Counted from the stretch's first letter, positions 25,607 to 41,490 are shown. The stretch: DNA of 64,000 bases from Solea solea (GCF_958295425.1 NC_081134.1:3025840-3089839); one strand, 5' to 3'. Program-made: numbers and translations. The notes: a model not told the origin generated them from the letters alone.

Positions 25607-26715
25607 TAATGATCAAATAATTAATTTAGCAAATGCCAAATCTTTGGTGTTTCCAGCTTTTTAATCCAATGTTTTTTTCAATAATTAAGACAAGCTTTCT
25701 GATTTTCCACCATCTTGAATGTGAATATTTTTTCACTCGTGACAAAGAAATCATTACAACTCAATCATTTTGGTTTGTACATCATCAATTCCAGGTTTTC
25801 TAGCATTTTACGGACCAAACAAGCACTCAATTAATCGAGAAAGTAACCACAGATGAATCGATTATGAAAGTAAGTGTTAGCTGCAGCCCTAATTGTGTCA
25901 AAATGGTAATAGGAAACTTTGAACTTGTACTTTTGAAACTCAAATCTTAAACATTAGATTCATATTATTACACAGGAATGAAACAAAAAAAAAACATTGT
26001 TTGTAAACTCTTACAAGGATATTGACTAGATGTGAAAAGCATGCTGTGTTGCTTGTCATTGAATTACAAATGGCATATTCCTTTACTCTCCATCATAGAG
26101 AGGGGACACTCACTGTTTCGCAGTGTTGACATGGACTCCAAGTGTTAGACTCAGCCATTTGTAAGTGACCTGATAAACAGAAGAAAACACCTCGTTTACC
26201 ACATAAAAAAGGAGCAAAGGAGAAAGACACCGAAGAAAAAACTGCACATGAGTGTCGACACACTTTTCAAATTAACGTTACAATCTGTCCTATTTGTCAT
26301 TAACTGTATTTTCGGTCGCTTCTATTCCCTGAGTGAGGCTGAGACCTTAAATACTGTCCGTCATTTTTATAAAATCCATAAAGACAACCGTTGGCGGCTA
26401 ACGGCAATAGCAAGCGTTCATCGGACATACAAACTACAGTTTTTACGACAATCGTGACGCTATTATTAATGCAATTCGTAAGCCGAAGAGGCTAAAAGAC
26501 CACAGAGGATGATATGACGTTGTAAGTAATACCCCACCGATACATATATTGGCATGACATGCAAGCAAACATTAAATGTACAGTTTTGTCAGTTATCACA
26601 TAACGTTACGTGCGTGCAATTTGCACGCGCCAGAAAAGAGACATAAGACGCGACTTACTATTTTGTCGTGGTCGTTCACGTATTCATCAATATTATCCAA
26701 GTAAAGCTCGTCCAT
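21884..26715 (-). CDS. pold3: DNA polymerase delta subunit 3 (p66)
   Basis: Twelve exons, listed in coding order on the minus strand, join to 449 aa: 26659-26715, 26114-26169, 25414-25513, 25288-25327, 25061-25193, 24054-24315, 23797-23869, 23220-23376, 22773-22876, 22512-22597, 22324-22405, 21884-22083. All junctions are GT-AG. POLD3 bridges the polymerase delta core (through POLD2) to PCNA and also serves polymerase zeta in translesion synthesis and break-induced replication. Seen here: an N-terminal winged-helix region (DNIDEYV, VTYKWLSLTLGVHVN, ATYLVSG), mid-protein KGIMGMFA and MTNFFG blocks, an acidic-basic stretch KKKRRRIKKPE, DEGCIVTEK, and a C-terminal PCNA box QASIMGFF at residues 439-446 followed by QKK. 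Length is close to the human 466 aa. The acceptor of exon 9 (22877-22878) has a poor pyrimidine tract but fits frame and family. It is convergent with SLC6 copy 2. Confidence 0.96.
23505..23700. repeat. Second copy of the CTCTGCTGGTTGC interspersed repeat
   Basis: It lies in a pold3 intron and shares GACTCTGCTGGTTGCAAAAAG-like sequence and the following AT-rich block with 5170-5400. Ends are undefined. Confidence 0.5.
25566..25603. repeat. (CA)n microsatellite in a pold3 intron
   Basis: About 18-19 uninterrupted CA units, 50 bp upstream (in gene sense) of the exon at 25414-25513. Confidence 0.95.
25780..25893. mobile_element. DNA-transposon remnant (TTAATCGAGAAA / GCAGCCCTAA end)
   Basis: The sequence CTCAATTAATCGAGAAAGTAA through TTAGCTGCAGCCCTAA matches the end region of a dispersed fish DNA element that I recognise by wording. 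Only one end is clear. It lies in the pold3 intron between exons 2 and 3. Confidence 0.45.
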
Positions 26716-26880
26716 TTTGTCTGATAATCCGTGAAAGTGAGACAGTTTATTGAATATATTCAACTGCGCGGGAACGCCGTTTATTTACTTCCTGTTAAGT
26801 GTCACATGTCTTCTTTCTGTTTCCTGTGAAGCTGGAGGAGGACCGCGGCCTCTACAGGCCATCAGAGGCAACAGCAGGTA
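26716..26880. promoter_or_regulatory. pold3 promoter / 5' flank
   Basis: Sequence upstream of the pold3 ATG is GC-richer and CpG-bearing (GCGGGAACGCC, GACCGCGGCC). An ETS-like CTTCCTG/TTTCCTG pair is at about 26788 and 26820. On the plus strand CAGCAG followed by GTAACTTT at 26876 could be a splice donor of a divergent noncoding transcript, but this is speculative. Confidence 0.4.
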
Positions 26881-28482
26881 ACTTTATATATTATTATTTT
26901 AAAAACTGAAATTCTGATTGACCTCAGTTATTATTTTATTTTATTTTATTTTATTTTATGTTTTCAAATCTCAAATATATAATTGAATTCACTTAATATC
27001 AGTTCAGCAAATATTTTTTGGTGAATATTCTCATGATTGTGAAAGTTTAATGAGAGTTTGAATCACATCAGAGAATGTATCTCATGTTCAATGAGGTGTC
27101 ACTTCTCACACAGAGGAATTCATTTATTCATGGATGTGATGACTTTAATTACAACAAAAGATAAGGATGATTCACTAAAATAAGTACACTTATCAACACG
27201 TCAGAGCAGCAGTGAGGGAGAACAGGATGTTCCTGTGCAGGGTGCAGGGAGGAGACGAGCAGCAGTTATTACTGCAACTCAATAAAGATGATTTAGGAAT
27301 TCTAATGAGTTGTTGTTTCACAAAAGGACGGACCTGAAATATTAAAGCGTCAGTGACCTCATCACCAAGTGTGGCTGTTTCCAAACAAATCGCCGGTCAA
27401 CGTGAGGGAAACTTCCATCGCCAACCTGTTATCACCATCCATCTGCAGCAGGTGAAGCTCATTATGGCTGGAAATGAGATGAGTGAAGTCGCTCATACGT
27501 TACTTATTAGGATGAATGTGACGATGGGCAGAAGACGGACAGCAGCTGTTTGTTCCTGAGGTTCTCACCTCCATCTCTAGCTCTCGTTTACGATCAGAAC
27601 AATAATGAAAACGTAAAGCTCATCTCTACACAGGAGAAGATGAAAAAGAAGAAAACACAGCTAATACAGTCAGTCATATAGATTTTATTTGCAAAAGCAA
27701 TCAATAATTGAACGTTTCCCAAGTAAACAAAGGTCAAATGATTGAAGACATAAAATAAATGAGTCAACTGTAAAATTTTAATGAAAAAAATTTAAATTAA
27801 AGTAAATAAACTACACAAAAGCCAGACTAAATAGTTAGCTTATTAGGTTATTTTGCAGGGAATCATATCTGAGTCCACGAGCAGCACGTCAGTGTACGTG
27901 ACATCCTTTGATGGAAGTGTCACACAGGAAGGTGGCAATGTGCAACATTCCCCCTGTGGTGACGGAGACAGAGACGTGTCATTTCACGGTGAAGACGCAG
28001 ATTAAAACAGATCCAAATCCTCAGATGCAATGGAATTGGTGAAGGGAAGAGAAGAAGTTGAACATCAGTCATATTTGCCTTTGTTGGTCACTAGAAGCTG
28101 CTCTGATTCATTGGCTTCTATGGCTTTGTAAAATTGTAAAAAAAAAAAAAAAAAAAAGAAAACCCTCTGCTCTGTACATTATGTTCTGGGTACATTGAAA
28201 TTGAAAAAAAATCTTTATCACACCAGGGGGTGTTGATGGGAGTCAGTGGTGCCTGAAGGTGTCACACTGTGGAGGTTTAATAGCATTTATTATCACATAT
28301 GGAAGAAACCTTAACTTTTCTGGACAGTTTTCACATGCCAGGGATACACGTACATACAAAAGGCTTCTTCTAACGCTATGACAACCAAACCATTTTTATT
28401 TCAAAGGAATTATGCACTTCCACAAACATACTTATGGCTGGTTTATTCACATACTGTAAATCCTCCTAAGTGTATTGGACAC
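26881..28482. other. Intergenic, no gene recognised
   Basis: Contains a (TTTTA)n run at about 26931-26957 and a poly(A) run at about 28138-28157. No coding exon or RNA gene is recognised. Confidence 0.5.
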
Positions 28483-28789
28483 TTAAGCCCTTAACACCGA
28501 GAGCATCGCAGACGACACATTTGCGCAAGCACACTTTGCATCACCATAATTACGTGATGATTTGTGCTATCGGAAAAATTCCAACAGTTTCTGAAAGCTG
28601 AGAAGTTGCAGAAGACAGGAAAACATGTACATAAGTGGCCTGTTTTTGGACATTTTTGGAGACAAAGACTCAACCAAATGTTATTTTAAATGTTATCGTG
28701 GACAACTACAGTGTTTTTTTCTCAATGAACTGTTGATACACTATTAACATGTAGATGGACATTTTGAGGCTCAGGTGTTAAAGGGTTAA
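28483..28789. mobile_element. TTAA-ended MITE, copy A (complete)
   Basis: The ends TTAAGCCCTTAACACC (28483-28498) and GGTGTTAAAGGGTTAA (28774-28789) are inverted copies matching at 14 of 16 positions, and both terminate in TTAA. The 307-bp body has no ORF. Related copies are at about 30880-31118 and 48917-49252. TTAA ends suggest a piggyBac-type non-autonomous element, by inference. Confidence 0.75.
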
Positions 28790-28800
28790 GATATTAGGGT

Positions 28801-29065
28801 AGGACAGGGGTGAGGTGGTTAGCGCTGGTGCCTCACAGTAGAAAGGCTCTGTTTGAGTGCACGAGTATATGGCTTCCACCCACAGTCCAACAACATGCAG
28901 ACTGGGGTAATAGTTGACTCTAAAATGGATTTTTAGGTGTGAATGGTTGTTTGTCTCTGAACGTGGGTCATATGGTGGACAGTTGACTTGTCCAGCGTGT
29001 GTCCCTGCCTCTCCAGTGCCCCCACTGAGACCCTCAAAGGATCAACAGCATAGATAATGATAGAT
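28801..29065 (+). mobile_element. Degenerate tRNA-head-like fish SINE/repeat
   Basis: GGTGGTTAGCGCTGGTGCCTCACAG is followed by TTCCACCCACAGTCCAACAACATGCAG, GTGTGAATGGTTGTTTGTCTC and CCCTCAAAGGATCAACAGC. This order belongs to a very common fish dispersed repeat with a tRNA-like head. A second copy is at 37540-37740. Confidence 0.65.
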
Positions 29066-29306
29066 GGGAACTGAAGTGATTATCACAAACAACAGTCACA
29101 AAGAGGTGACTGTGTTAAGCTGCCAGGTGTTCCTTTCATTTCTTTTCTCCACGCCGGTGCCGCATGCCGTCACCATTTGTTTTTTTCGTATCAGAGAATC
29201 AAAGAGGAAATGAAATGCTGCGACGCCATTTCTGCTACAACATCTAATGGTCTCACAGACAGATCTTTGTTGTGCTGCCGGCAACATGATCCATCATTAC
29301 CCACCC

Positions 29307-29346
29307 GCATGTGCATGTGCATGTGCATGTGCATGTGCATGTGCAT
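29307..29346. repeat. (GCATGT)n hexanucleotide repeat
   Basis: Six to seven perfect GCATGT units. Confidence 0.95.
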
Positions 29347-30589
29347 TCTTGTGCAGTTATCTTAGTGACGACACACATAGACATAATGCATTCCCTTGCA
29401 TTATCCTAACCTAACTTAAATAAGCAACTGTTTTCTTCTGAGAAAGGAATTTGATGAGATCTTTGGTTTAAAACCTTCGATAATGGATTTTCTTTATCAG
29501 CAATATCCTGGCACAAGGAGGCAAATGCAAAGCATTTGGAAAAGTAAAATGAGTTTCTTTTATTGTGAGGTTTAAATATCTTTTCTAGTGAGGAAACTTT
29601 CTGTTGCCGCTGCTGCTCTCTGGCCTCTGATATCACACTCTGTCAGCCACGATGCAACAGAACCACAGAGCGATAGCTGTGCTCTTAGAGGAATGCATAA
29701 GGAATGCATTAGATATCTGTGGTGCTGCCTGCAGATGCATTTCACGAGCCTGAGCTCTCTGACAGTCTTCAGGATTACCTCAATGGAAAATTCTGATTGG
29801 TTTAAGATTTGAAGCCCCCAAATGCCAGCTGCTCTGGGGCTGGAGAGGTGAGTTATCAGCTTAAATCCAATGCCGGTGACTTCCTCAGCCATGTGGCAGC
29901 AGTCACACTGGCCATCACGGCTCTGATGGAGCAGACATGTGTGAAATAACGTGTAGAGATCAGATCCGATCCACGTCCACAGAGAAACACCAGCAGACGA
30001 GTGAAAAGACGGCGTGGTTCAGGAGCTCAGGCTCGTTTTCACGTCACGGTGACATACGACACATCACAGATGATGAAACCTGTTTTCCTCACAAACACAA
30101 ACTGAGAAGATTGCATTTACATGGCAGTGTTAAAAAAAAAATCATCAAATCTTTGTGTTAGTCCAGCTAAAATCTGAGCTTTGACACAGAAATAACAGAA
30201 GAAGCTGCTTCACAGGAGAAGAAGACAACGGTGAGAAGGTTAAAAATGGTCAATTTTATTCGGACTTTGTGCAGATATTAAAAGATTACGTTCACACCCG
30301 TTCATTGAACTGTCAATTATTCTACGGTGCTATTCTTTTATATCATAAATATATGTGGGTCCCTCGCTACAAAGGTTCATTCATTTTCCTTCATCTTTCT
30401 TTTATCATAAACACCACATTGTTATTATCCTACACTGTGATCATTAGTATTTATTATTCCTTTTGGTGCATTTATATATATCTCTCTACCGTGCTTTCAA
30501 TTTTTTTATGTCTTATTATGGTAGTGACCTGCTGAAAAAAAAGTTACCATCTATCTATCTGTCCACCCCTACTGACATTTATCCTGGGC

Positions 30590-30760
30590 ATCAAGTCAAG
30601 TATAGAAGGTCTCCATATTCTTCTTCCCAGTAACATCTTCCAGCTCCTTCTGGGGGATCCTGAGGCAATCCCAGGCCAGATAAGACAGGCCACCTCTCCC
30701 GTATGTTCTGGGTCTAGCCTCGGGCCTCCTACTAAGCAGGATTTCTTGAAAGGACCTGCT
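30590..30760 (-). mobile_element. LINE-like fragment, same family as 52377-52640
   Basis: Plus strand CCAGCTCCTTCTGGGGGATCC, then GAGGCAATCCCAGGCCAG and GTTCTGGGTCTAGCCTCGGG is the antisense of an abundant fish repeat. The sense part of the same family, GCCTCCCTGGGGAGGTGG and GAGGCCCCGGTGG, is at 52377-52640. The family is not named with certainty. Confidence 0.55.
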
Positions 30761-30879
30761 GTGCAATCACAGAAGCCATCACTTCGTGAACCACATGACC
30801 TTCAGGGATTAACAAGGGGTCAGGGTGCAGTATAATCCTGATTATGATGATAGCTGGTGGTGTAGCTGCTCGCTAACAA

Positions 30880-31118
30880 AACTGTACGTAGTTTCCATTT
30901 TTTGTGTTTTTGCTCAGATTGAAATTTAAGGGTTTTTTCCTCAATAAAAAACGTTTTTCTTCATGCAGTAAATTGTAAATAACAGCAAGATATTGAAAGT
31001 TATACTGGAAAACTGGGCAAAATCACTTACTCACGGGACATTTTCTGGCCCTTTTATGGTTAAAATAAGCAAAAGAGTCCTGATGGCCATTTTGAGGCTT
31101 AGGCATTAAATGGTTAAT
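30880..31118. mobile_element. TTAA-ended MITE, copy B (left end degraded)
   Basis: It shares TGCAGTAAATTGTAA, GGAAAACTGGGCAAAA and GGACATTTTCTGGCCCTTTT with copy C at 48917-49252, and ends TTGAGGCTTAGGCATTAAATGGTTAA like copy A. The left terminus is not recognisable. Confidence 0.65.
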
Positions 31119-31810
31119 ATATTTCAGATCATCACCTACATTTCCAGTGACCTTGTAACCATCAGACTGAATTCCCAGCCACTTGCTGCTTTTACTCTGA
31201 ATAATCATCCAGTCTGGATGTCACAGATCTTGCATATATGATGAAATAACTTTTTCATTAATGTTAAAATTACATGGAAGCTTTTTTTTTTGCTCCTCCA
31301 CTGTAGAACTTTCCGGCCTCAGAGAGGCTGTCGTGGCAGCGCCTCAGGCCCAGAGTCAGGCTCTGTCAGAGGGGACAATCATTAGCTGTTTTCCCCTGAG
31401 GAGCGTCTTCCCCTCAGCGCCTGTTCCACTTCAACCTCAGCTCTTTGTGGCTCACGCTGATAAGGCCAAGCTAATATCGACTAATTCTTGGGCTGCATGG
31501 GGAATGATAAACACATGCAGGCTGAGCTGCTGTCCACTCCATCAGCACAACAGAAACTGGAATCTAGCCTCCAGCTATTGTTATTCTACAATGGAGGATA
31601 GTGTACGCACAGCTGAAATCCTGCCCAGGTGCTTGGAACAAAACACGAGGCAGTGAGAGGGTGACAGAGCGACTTAATGGTTACAATAGCTGTGCCATAA
31701 ATGAAATGTCATGTTTATAAAGCCTGTTTCAGCCGGTGTCCACGCTGCCAAAACATCCTTGGGGAAGATAAATCTGTCATGTAAAATCACAAGAAAATAC
31801 GTTTTCACCT

Positions 31811-31847
31811 GTAATATAGCGTATAATATTATTATACGCTATATTAC
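31811..31847. repeat. Perfect 18-bp-arm palindrome
   Basis: GTAATATAGCGTATAATA and its exact inverted copy are separated by a single T. Imperfect direct echoes (AATATAGCATATAATAT) follow to about 31935. It is an AT-rich hairpin or cruciform-capable sequence with no known function. Confidence 0.9.
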
Positions 31848-31935
31848 ATATAACAATAATATTATAAGTAATATAGCATATAATATAAAAATAATAATAT
31901 TAATATTGTAAGTAATATTGCATATTATATTATAC

Positions 31936-32962
31936 AAGTCACAGTTAAAGTTTAAGAATGTGCTTCTTGAATGTTTAACATTTCCTTTTAATTAAGTTAA
32001 ATTATATTCTAATCTTACGTGAACACGCCTGCTGTCTGCTGACAAGGCTGATTTGATTCTAAACATGTATATTAGGGCTGGGTCAAAATACTGATTCTGT
32101 GATCCGTCGTCACCCTTCCTCTTGCAATACAAGCATCGATAAGGTGGCGCAAATAACAATAATTGAATTAATAAACGAAGTCACTCTAATGCGGTCATCA
32201 AGACTAGATAGGTGCATTACAACTACAGACCATTAACTTCCACTCAACACTGCACTGATTAGCGATGACCCTTAATGTGGTGTGGGAGTGGATAGGGTGA
32301 GGGAATAGAGACTAGCCCAGGTCAAAGGCCCCGTGTTCCTGGTTTACAAATGAAGCACTGGGTCAAAGTCCTTATGATTTCAGTCACACACGTGTCTCTC
32401 CATTTGTTTTAAACTTTAATGGATGCATGTGGGTCATAACATAGAGGAGAGGCTGCAGAGGATAAGTTTGGCTGCAGTCATGTCCTCCGATTCCTCAATT
32501 CCTCAGATTGCCCACACGTTGCTTGTTTTTAATATATTGGAGCAAACAGCTTATTTACCATTACCATTTAAACAAGAACATTTCAAAATAGATCCATCTT
32601 CAGAACTGTCATTTAAAAATGTGATAAGACTCACGCCCACATTTCATTTGAACATTTTATAGATTATTTCTGGAGGCTTTTTCTACACAGAGCTAATCTG
32701 ATGCTTTTAATCAGCTCAGGGTGAAGTTGAAGTTTTGTCTGAAAATGGAATTGCTAATCTGATGGGTGTACATAAATATACTAATGTCAACATATATGAG
32801 GGAACAGAAAAAAAAGCTGTCATAAGAGCAAGCTCAACAGAGCTACAATGTGTTTGAAACAAATTGGCTCAATTTAGCTTTTAGAGGTGTCTGTTTGACA
32901 AACAGCTTCCACTGTTTACCTGTGATACTAGTCCTGCAGCCCTGTTTTAACCTAGGTTAACC
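31936..32962. other. Intergenic, no gene recognised
   Basis: At 32068-32085 TATTAGGGCTGGGTCAAAAT resembles the end of a DNA-transposon remnant. No coding exon is recognised. Confidence 0.4.
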
Positions 32963-33200
32963 TCAGAATCAGAATCAGAAGAGCTTTATTGCCAAGTACG
33001 ATTTGCACATACAAGGAATTTGTTCTGGTGTCATTGGTGCATAACAAGCATACAAATTTCCCAATCACACAAACACACAGAAAGACAATAGCATTTTTTC
33101 AATATGTGTCGTTATCTGTCTTTTACTGCAGCGTTACTCGTCCTGCATCCAGGAATTTCTGTGAGGTGCAAAGATCCAGACACAGACAGTCACATTTGTA
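32963..33200 (-). mobile_element. LINE 3' end with (TTCTGA)n tail
   Basis: Plus strand TCAGAATCAGAATCAGAAGAGC followed by TTTATTGCCAAGTACG and TTTGCACATACAAGGAATTTG is the antisense of a widely repeated fish LINE 3' UTR with a hexamer tail. No coding part is present. Confidence 0.7.
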
Positions 33201-34497
33201 AGAAACCTCTGAAGTCCTACTTCTACTTATAACAGTAGAATCCACTCCTGAAACTTTCTGTGGGTTTGCTTTTGGGTTTTTATGTGTCTTGCTTTAGATG
33301 TGCGGTGTACGTCTTCCGACTTCTCTGGTATTAGATAAAATGCAGCACTCACTTTGAATGTGAACACTGAAAAAAGAGATAGTTCAGGAAACACTGGCTG
33401 AATGAGCCACTGCATTCATCGCCAACAGTGTCAAACAATCAAAAAATGTATCACTGCAGCCCTGGACTTTAAAGCAGCTAAGGTCTCTTCACACTCCTGC
33501 CATCGAGGAGTCAGGAGAACATTCTTATGTGACTAGAAAAAGTGAGACTGAGCCAAAACAATAAATCTCTGAGCCATAAAACCAAAACAATAAACAAACA
33601 ACAACAAACAATAGGATATTAGTGTTTCACAGAGCTGAGGGGAACTCCAACTCTTAGACCGATTCATTATCAATACAAGAGAAAGTGTCAACACAGAGAG
33701 TGTCAACATTGGCAAATGGGGCTCATTTTCACATCCACATCACCAAAATCTATGTGTTTTCTGTGTGAAAACACAGAATAGTTTTTTTTCCCTGCGGTGA
33801 CCTCGACGGTGATTGGACAAATGCAGCAAAAACGTCACTTTCACGGAAGCTCAGCTTCTCTGGGAGTCAATGGAGCAGTGGGCTGGCGTGGATGCTGGGC
33901 TTCTGCATGAAAACCGTCCAGTTTTTGATTGACAGCGTTGCAGAAACATACATGACAGCGGAAACTTTTCTGCCTCAGTCCTGAGTGGATTTTGAAAGTG
34001 AAGTCTGTTGACAAATAGCTGGTTGATATAGACCATTTTCATTTGTACATATACACTATAAATAAACTGTGAGTTCTAGTTGTTCGTTTGCAGAATTCAT
34101 GAATAAATAACTGGGCCTGAAATGAGCTTCTAATGCCACTGATGGACTCGTACAGCATTTGGGGACATTAAAAATGTTGCATATGAGAAGAATTACAATC
34201 ATTTCATTTTATAGGAAAGCAAACAAACACAAACCATGACTCTCTTTGCCACAATCTACCTCTCAATACTCCAACTCTAGACAACAGATCAAAGTCTGCA
34301 GAAAGTTTTTGATGGAGCCGCACACGGCAGAGTGACAGACGGATCAACAGGTGGAGCATCTCCTCTACGCTCAGTGGTTTTGTTTCCACTGGGAGAATCT
34401 AAACTTAGCGTCTGTGCACTGAGCTGCTGCAGATAAGAGAGTGCAGCGAGACGCGTGTACGTACGACAACACTGAGGTGTTGACACTCGTCTCTCTC
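33201..34497. other. Intergenic, repeat-like in part
   Basis: The 33770-34040 block (AAACGTCACTTTCACGG, CTCTGGGAGTCAATGGAGC) reads like a dispersed fish repeat, but I found no second copy in the window. No exon is recognised. Confidence 0.35.
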
Positions 34498-34533
34498 TGC
34501 TGCTGCTGTTGCTGCCGCCGCCGCCGCCGCCAT
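34498..34533. repeat. (CTG)n / (CCG)n trinucleotide tract
   Basis: CTGCTGCTGTTGCTG runs into five CCG units, inside a locally GC-rich block (34430-34560) that differs from the AT-rich surroundings. It could be a small CpG-rich regulatory patch. No gene start is recognised. Confidence 0.8.
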
Positions 34534-37500
34534 CTCCTCCTCACATGCCGCCACTTCCTGTTGGTGTGGAGACAAAGAGGGAAAAAACTACAGCTCCCAC
34601 TCAAACCAGTTTGAGCCAACACTTTCTGTCTGACGCTCCTGATAGAATCCAGGGGAGACTGGACTCTTCCAAAGGGTTATCAGCAGCAAACAGCAGCAAA
34701 CAGCAGCACCGCTCTCAGCATCGACACTGGAAAAAAAGATTAGTGGGAATTTACATCACTCAGAGACACTCTCTTGGCATATTTTCATTTCTCTGTTTTA
34801 ATCCTGCATTATTGGCAGCATTATTCTCAGCTCCAGTGTTAAACCTGTTCATTTTTACCCTGCTGTGAGTCAACAAAAACACGCACGCCCCACATTTCGC
34901 CCTCAGCTGGGTTTGGCTCCAGCAGCCCTGCAACCCCGATGAGGATGAATGAAAGACTCCACTCAGGTATACTTGACCAAGGCAACATGCTCTTAACCCT
35001 TCCTGTCGCTGAGGTCAAGGTTTGAATGGTCTTTTCAGGATTCTTCCATCACTGGATTGTTGTAAGAATTGAAAGCTATCAGCTCTTCAGGGTGAAAGAA
35101 TTCCATCTCAAAGCTAAACTAAGCTTCTTTTTCTTTTCTTTTTTTTGCTGCAGTAATTTAGGGGAATTTAGAAACCTGCAAATCTAATGATGACAGGTCA
35201 TTCAGAATGAGCAGTTAGGGACAACAAGTATGTAAATCCAAAACTAATCTTTAGAAACATAATTGATCCCACACACACCCGAGACTCATGAATTAAACCA
35301 TGTGAGATTCACTCAACAATGACTTTTCTTTTTCATCCATAGTGCCAGAGGCTATTATGCAAATGACTCCAAAAATCAAAGCGTGTGATTTTTGCCACTA
35401 GTACTTGTTGACAGTAAAGGACCGGTGAGGTGGAACTTGTTGGGAGTAATCAGGCAAGAAGCTCGACGCCGACGCCGTGGACAAATTTAACTGAGCATGT
35501 GAAATCACAACGTGTCATTCGTTCCTGCTTTTATTCGACAGCTCAGCGATCTAACCGAGCGTGCTATATTAACAGATGCTGCAACAATCTGCAAGGCTTA
35601 TTTAATGATTTCATTCGGGGGGATTCAAAGGCTCCGACAACACAACAAAAGCAAAGCATGAGCAATGACCAATCAGCCTCCAGGAGAACGACACAAAGAC
35701 GCTCGCGTTATTCTGTGAAGTGACTACATGTACTACAGATACACAGTTAACACTTCATGCTAATATGCTGTATTAGTTTGCCCTTGATGGAGAAGACTGT
35801 GCCCTCAGGCATGTTGGATAACATTTGAACATCTATATGATCTGGTGCCGTCCAAAACCACAGAATAGCAGAATAGCACACGGCTGCAGATGCTCTCATT
35901 GATACCTGTGTTTAAAATGTAACAGAGGATATCTAGAAGGATTTCTCTCCCTCAAAGCTGCGACATCAAAAGGAAACATTTCCAAGGACGTTTATTTCCA
36001 GGAAATGATTTACCTGGGGAAAAGAATTCTCGTTAATCTGTGTGGTTTAGGGTTTACATGGTTTAAGTCCCGCTGGGACTCCCCCTCAGCAATTACGAGA
36101 ACTCCATATGTTTGAAATGACCTACATCGGAATGAACGAGTTCTTCTTCCGTTGTCTTCTTAAGCTGCAGCTGCAAAATGTGTTCCACCGATCAAAGTCC
36201 GGACTCGCCAGTAGAGTCTTCTTTAGGTCAACGTTTGGCGTTGAGGGAAAGGTTTCAAGTTCCTGCAGTGGAAAGGTTGTTCTTGATAGATTTTTGGGAC
36301 CATGAATGAATATTTAAACTGAATAAAACATCTGTAACATTGTTGTTTGTAAAGCCAGTGTCTCTGTTCGACATGTTTCCCTTTTCTCTGATGACATATC
36401 ATGGTCACTTTATGATTTAATTCAATGCATTTCTTGCATAATGGACCTTTAACACTAAGTCTTCTGCTCACACAATAACATACACCTGAAAAGCCAAACG
36501 CTGGTGGTTTTCCAGCTCCTTCCTCCTCCAACACTCTTTCTGTCACTTTGTCTTTCAAGGTGAGACTTGGCATTTTGCAGCCGTTTGTCTATTGAGTCCA
36601 CTGGAAACCTATAACTGTAGAAACCTGATTAAAAGCACCCGAGAGTGCATTTCTTGCCTCTCAGGCACGTAAGAGCATCAACGCCCGAACTGCTGTGGTT
36701 GTAAATGAATGACTTTTTCCACAGGAGTCGTTAAGAGACCGCACATTTGAACATCTGACTTCACATAAGTATGCTAATGCTTCACATGATCGTTGGAAAA
36801 GTGGCTAAAGAGGAATAAATAATACAGCGATACATGAGGGGGAGAAGTTAACTGCCGATCCTCGTCTCACTCTGTGGTTTGAAATGACGCTGAAGTCACC
36901 ACCAAGGGCATTCACAACCGTCGAGCTCGATGACACGCGTGCAAAATGGAGATTCAGCTAATGAATCAGAGGTCACCGGATTTCACAGTGAAGCGGAGCC
37001 GGAGAGCGGAGCGATGCCGAGCATCACATTAGCATTTATTAAACGGAGAACTGGGACCATGAATTCCAAAAGACGAGGGGTCGCTTTAGTCAGGGTCAAT
37101 TTACTCCAATAATTCCTTCAGAAAATGAATATTCAGATTTGCACGTTGCATCCAAGTTAACTGCCTGTAATAACAGATTATTTATGAACCGGCCTGAAGC
37201 AGTGCAAATGCACATGTCATAGATTCTAGTGGATTCAAGTAATTGACTCTGACAGCACTGCATTGGCTCCACTGTACATAGTAGTTGTCAGTATTCCCAC
37301 TGCAGGGTAATTAGTGTCATTATAATCCTCTTTGAATTGGAGCTTCATTTCGAGTTGATGACTAATAGACTCGTCATTTCCAGAGGATGAGGTTTTGTGG
37401 GCATGAAGGAGTAAGACGCTCAAACGTGTTATTTTCTGTCTGTTCAAGCATCCGTAAAACAATTAACACGTGAGCTTTGTTTAATGAAGAAGAAGTTTGA

Positions 37501-37534
37501 CATGAATGGGAAAACATAGCTTTTTTGAGGATCC
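34534..37534. other. Intergenic, no gene recognised
   Basis: Mostly unique AT-rich DNA. GGACCTTTAAC at about 36444 resembles an end of the AAAGGTCC MITE family seen at 63674, but the partner end was not found. Short ORFs have no recognisable similarity. Confidence 0.4.
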
Positions 37535-37745
37535 CCATGTGTGTGTGTGTAGGTTTTCTCCGGGTTCTCCAGATTCCACCCACAGTCCAAAAACATGCAA
37601 CATGGGGATTAGGTAAATTGGTGGACTGGTGATCTGTCCAGGGTGTGCCCCACCTATCGCCCTATGTCAGCTGAGATGGGCACAGCACACCCTGCAACTC
37701 TCCGGTGGAGGATAAAGTGGTAGATGATGGATGGATGGATGGTTT
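37535..37745 (+). mobile_element. tRNA-head-type fish SINE/repeat, 5'-truncated
   Basis: GGTTTTCTCCGGGTTCTCC, then CCACCCACAGTCCAAAAACATGC, GGATTAGGTAAATTGG, GTCCAGGGTGTGCCCC and a GATGATGGATGGATGG end. This is the same family as 28801-29065 and is truncated on the tRNA side by a GT run. Confidence 0.7.
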
Positions 37746-41363
<3,618 letters not shown>

Positions 41364-41490
41364 GGGGGGCGGGGGGCGTGATTTCTCCCCATCACCACCA
41401 GACGATACATAACGAACTGACTGACTCGACAAAGGCACTTACCATTCCTTGGCGTGGGGCTGCTGCCATTTCAAGGGAAAAAAGAAGAAC

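Noticed and set aside
34509..34868. 119-codon Pro-rich frame
   Set aside because: Its start is the translated CCG repeat and the rest has no recognisable similarity.
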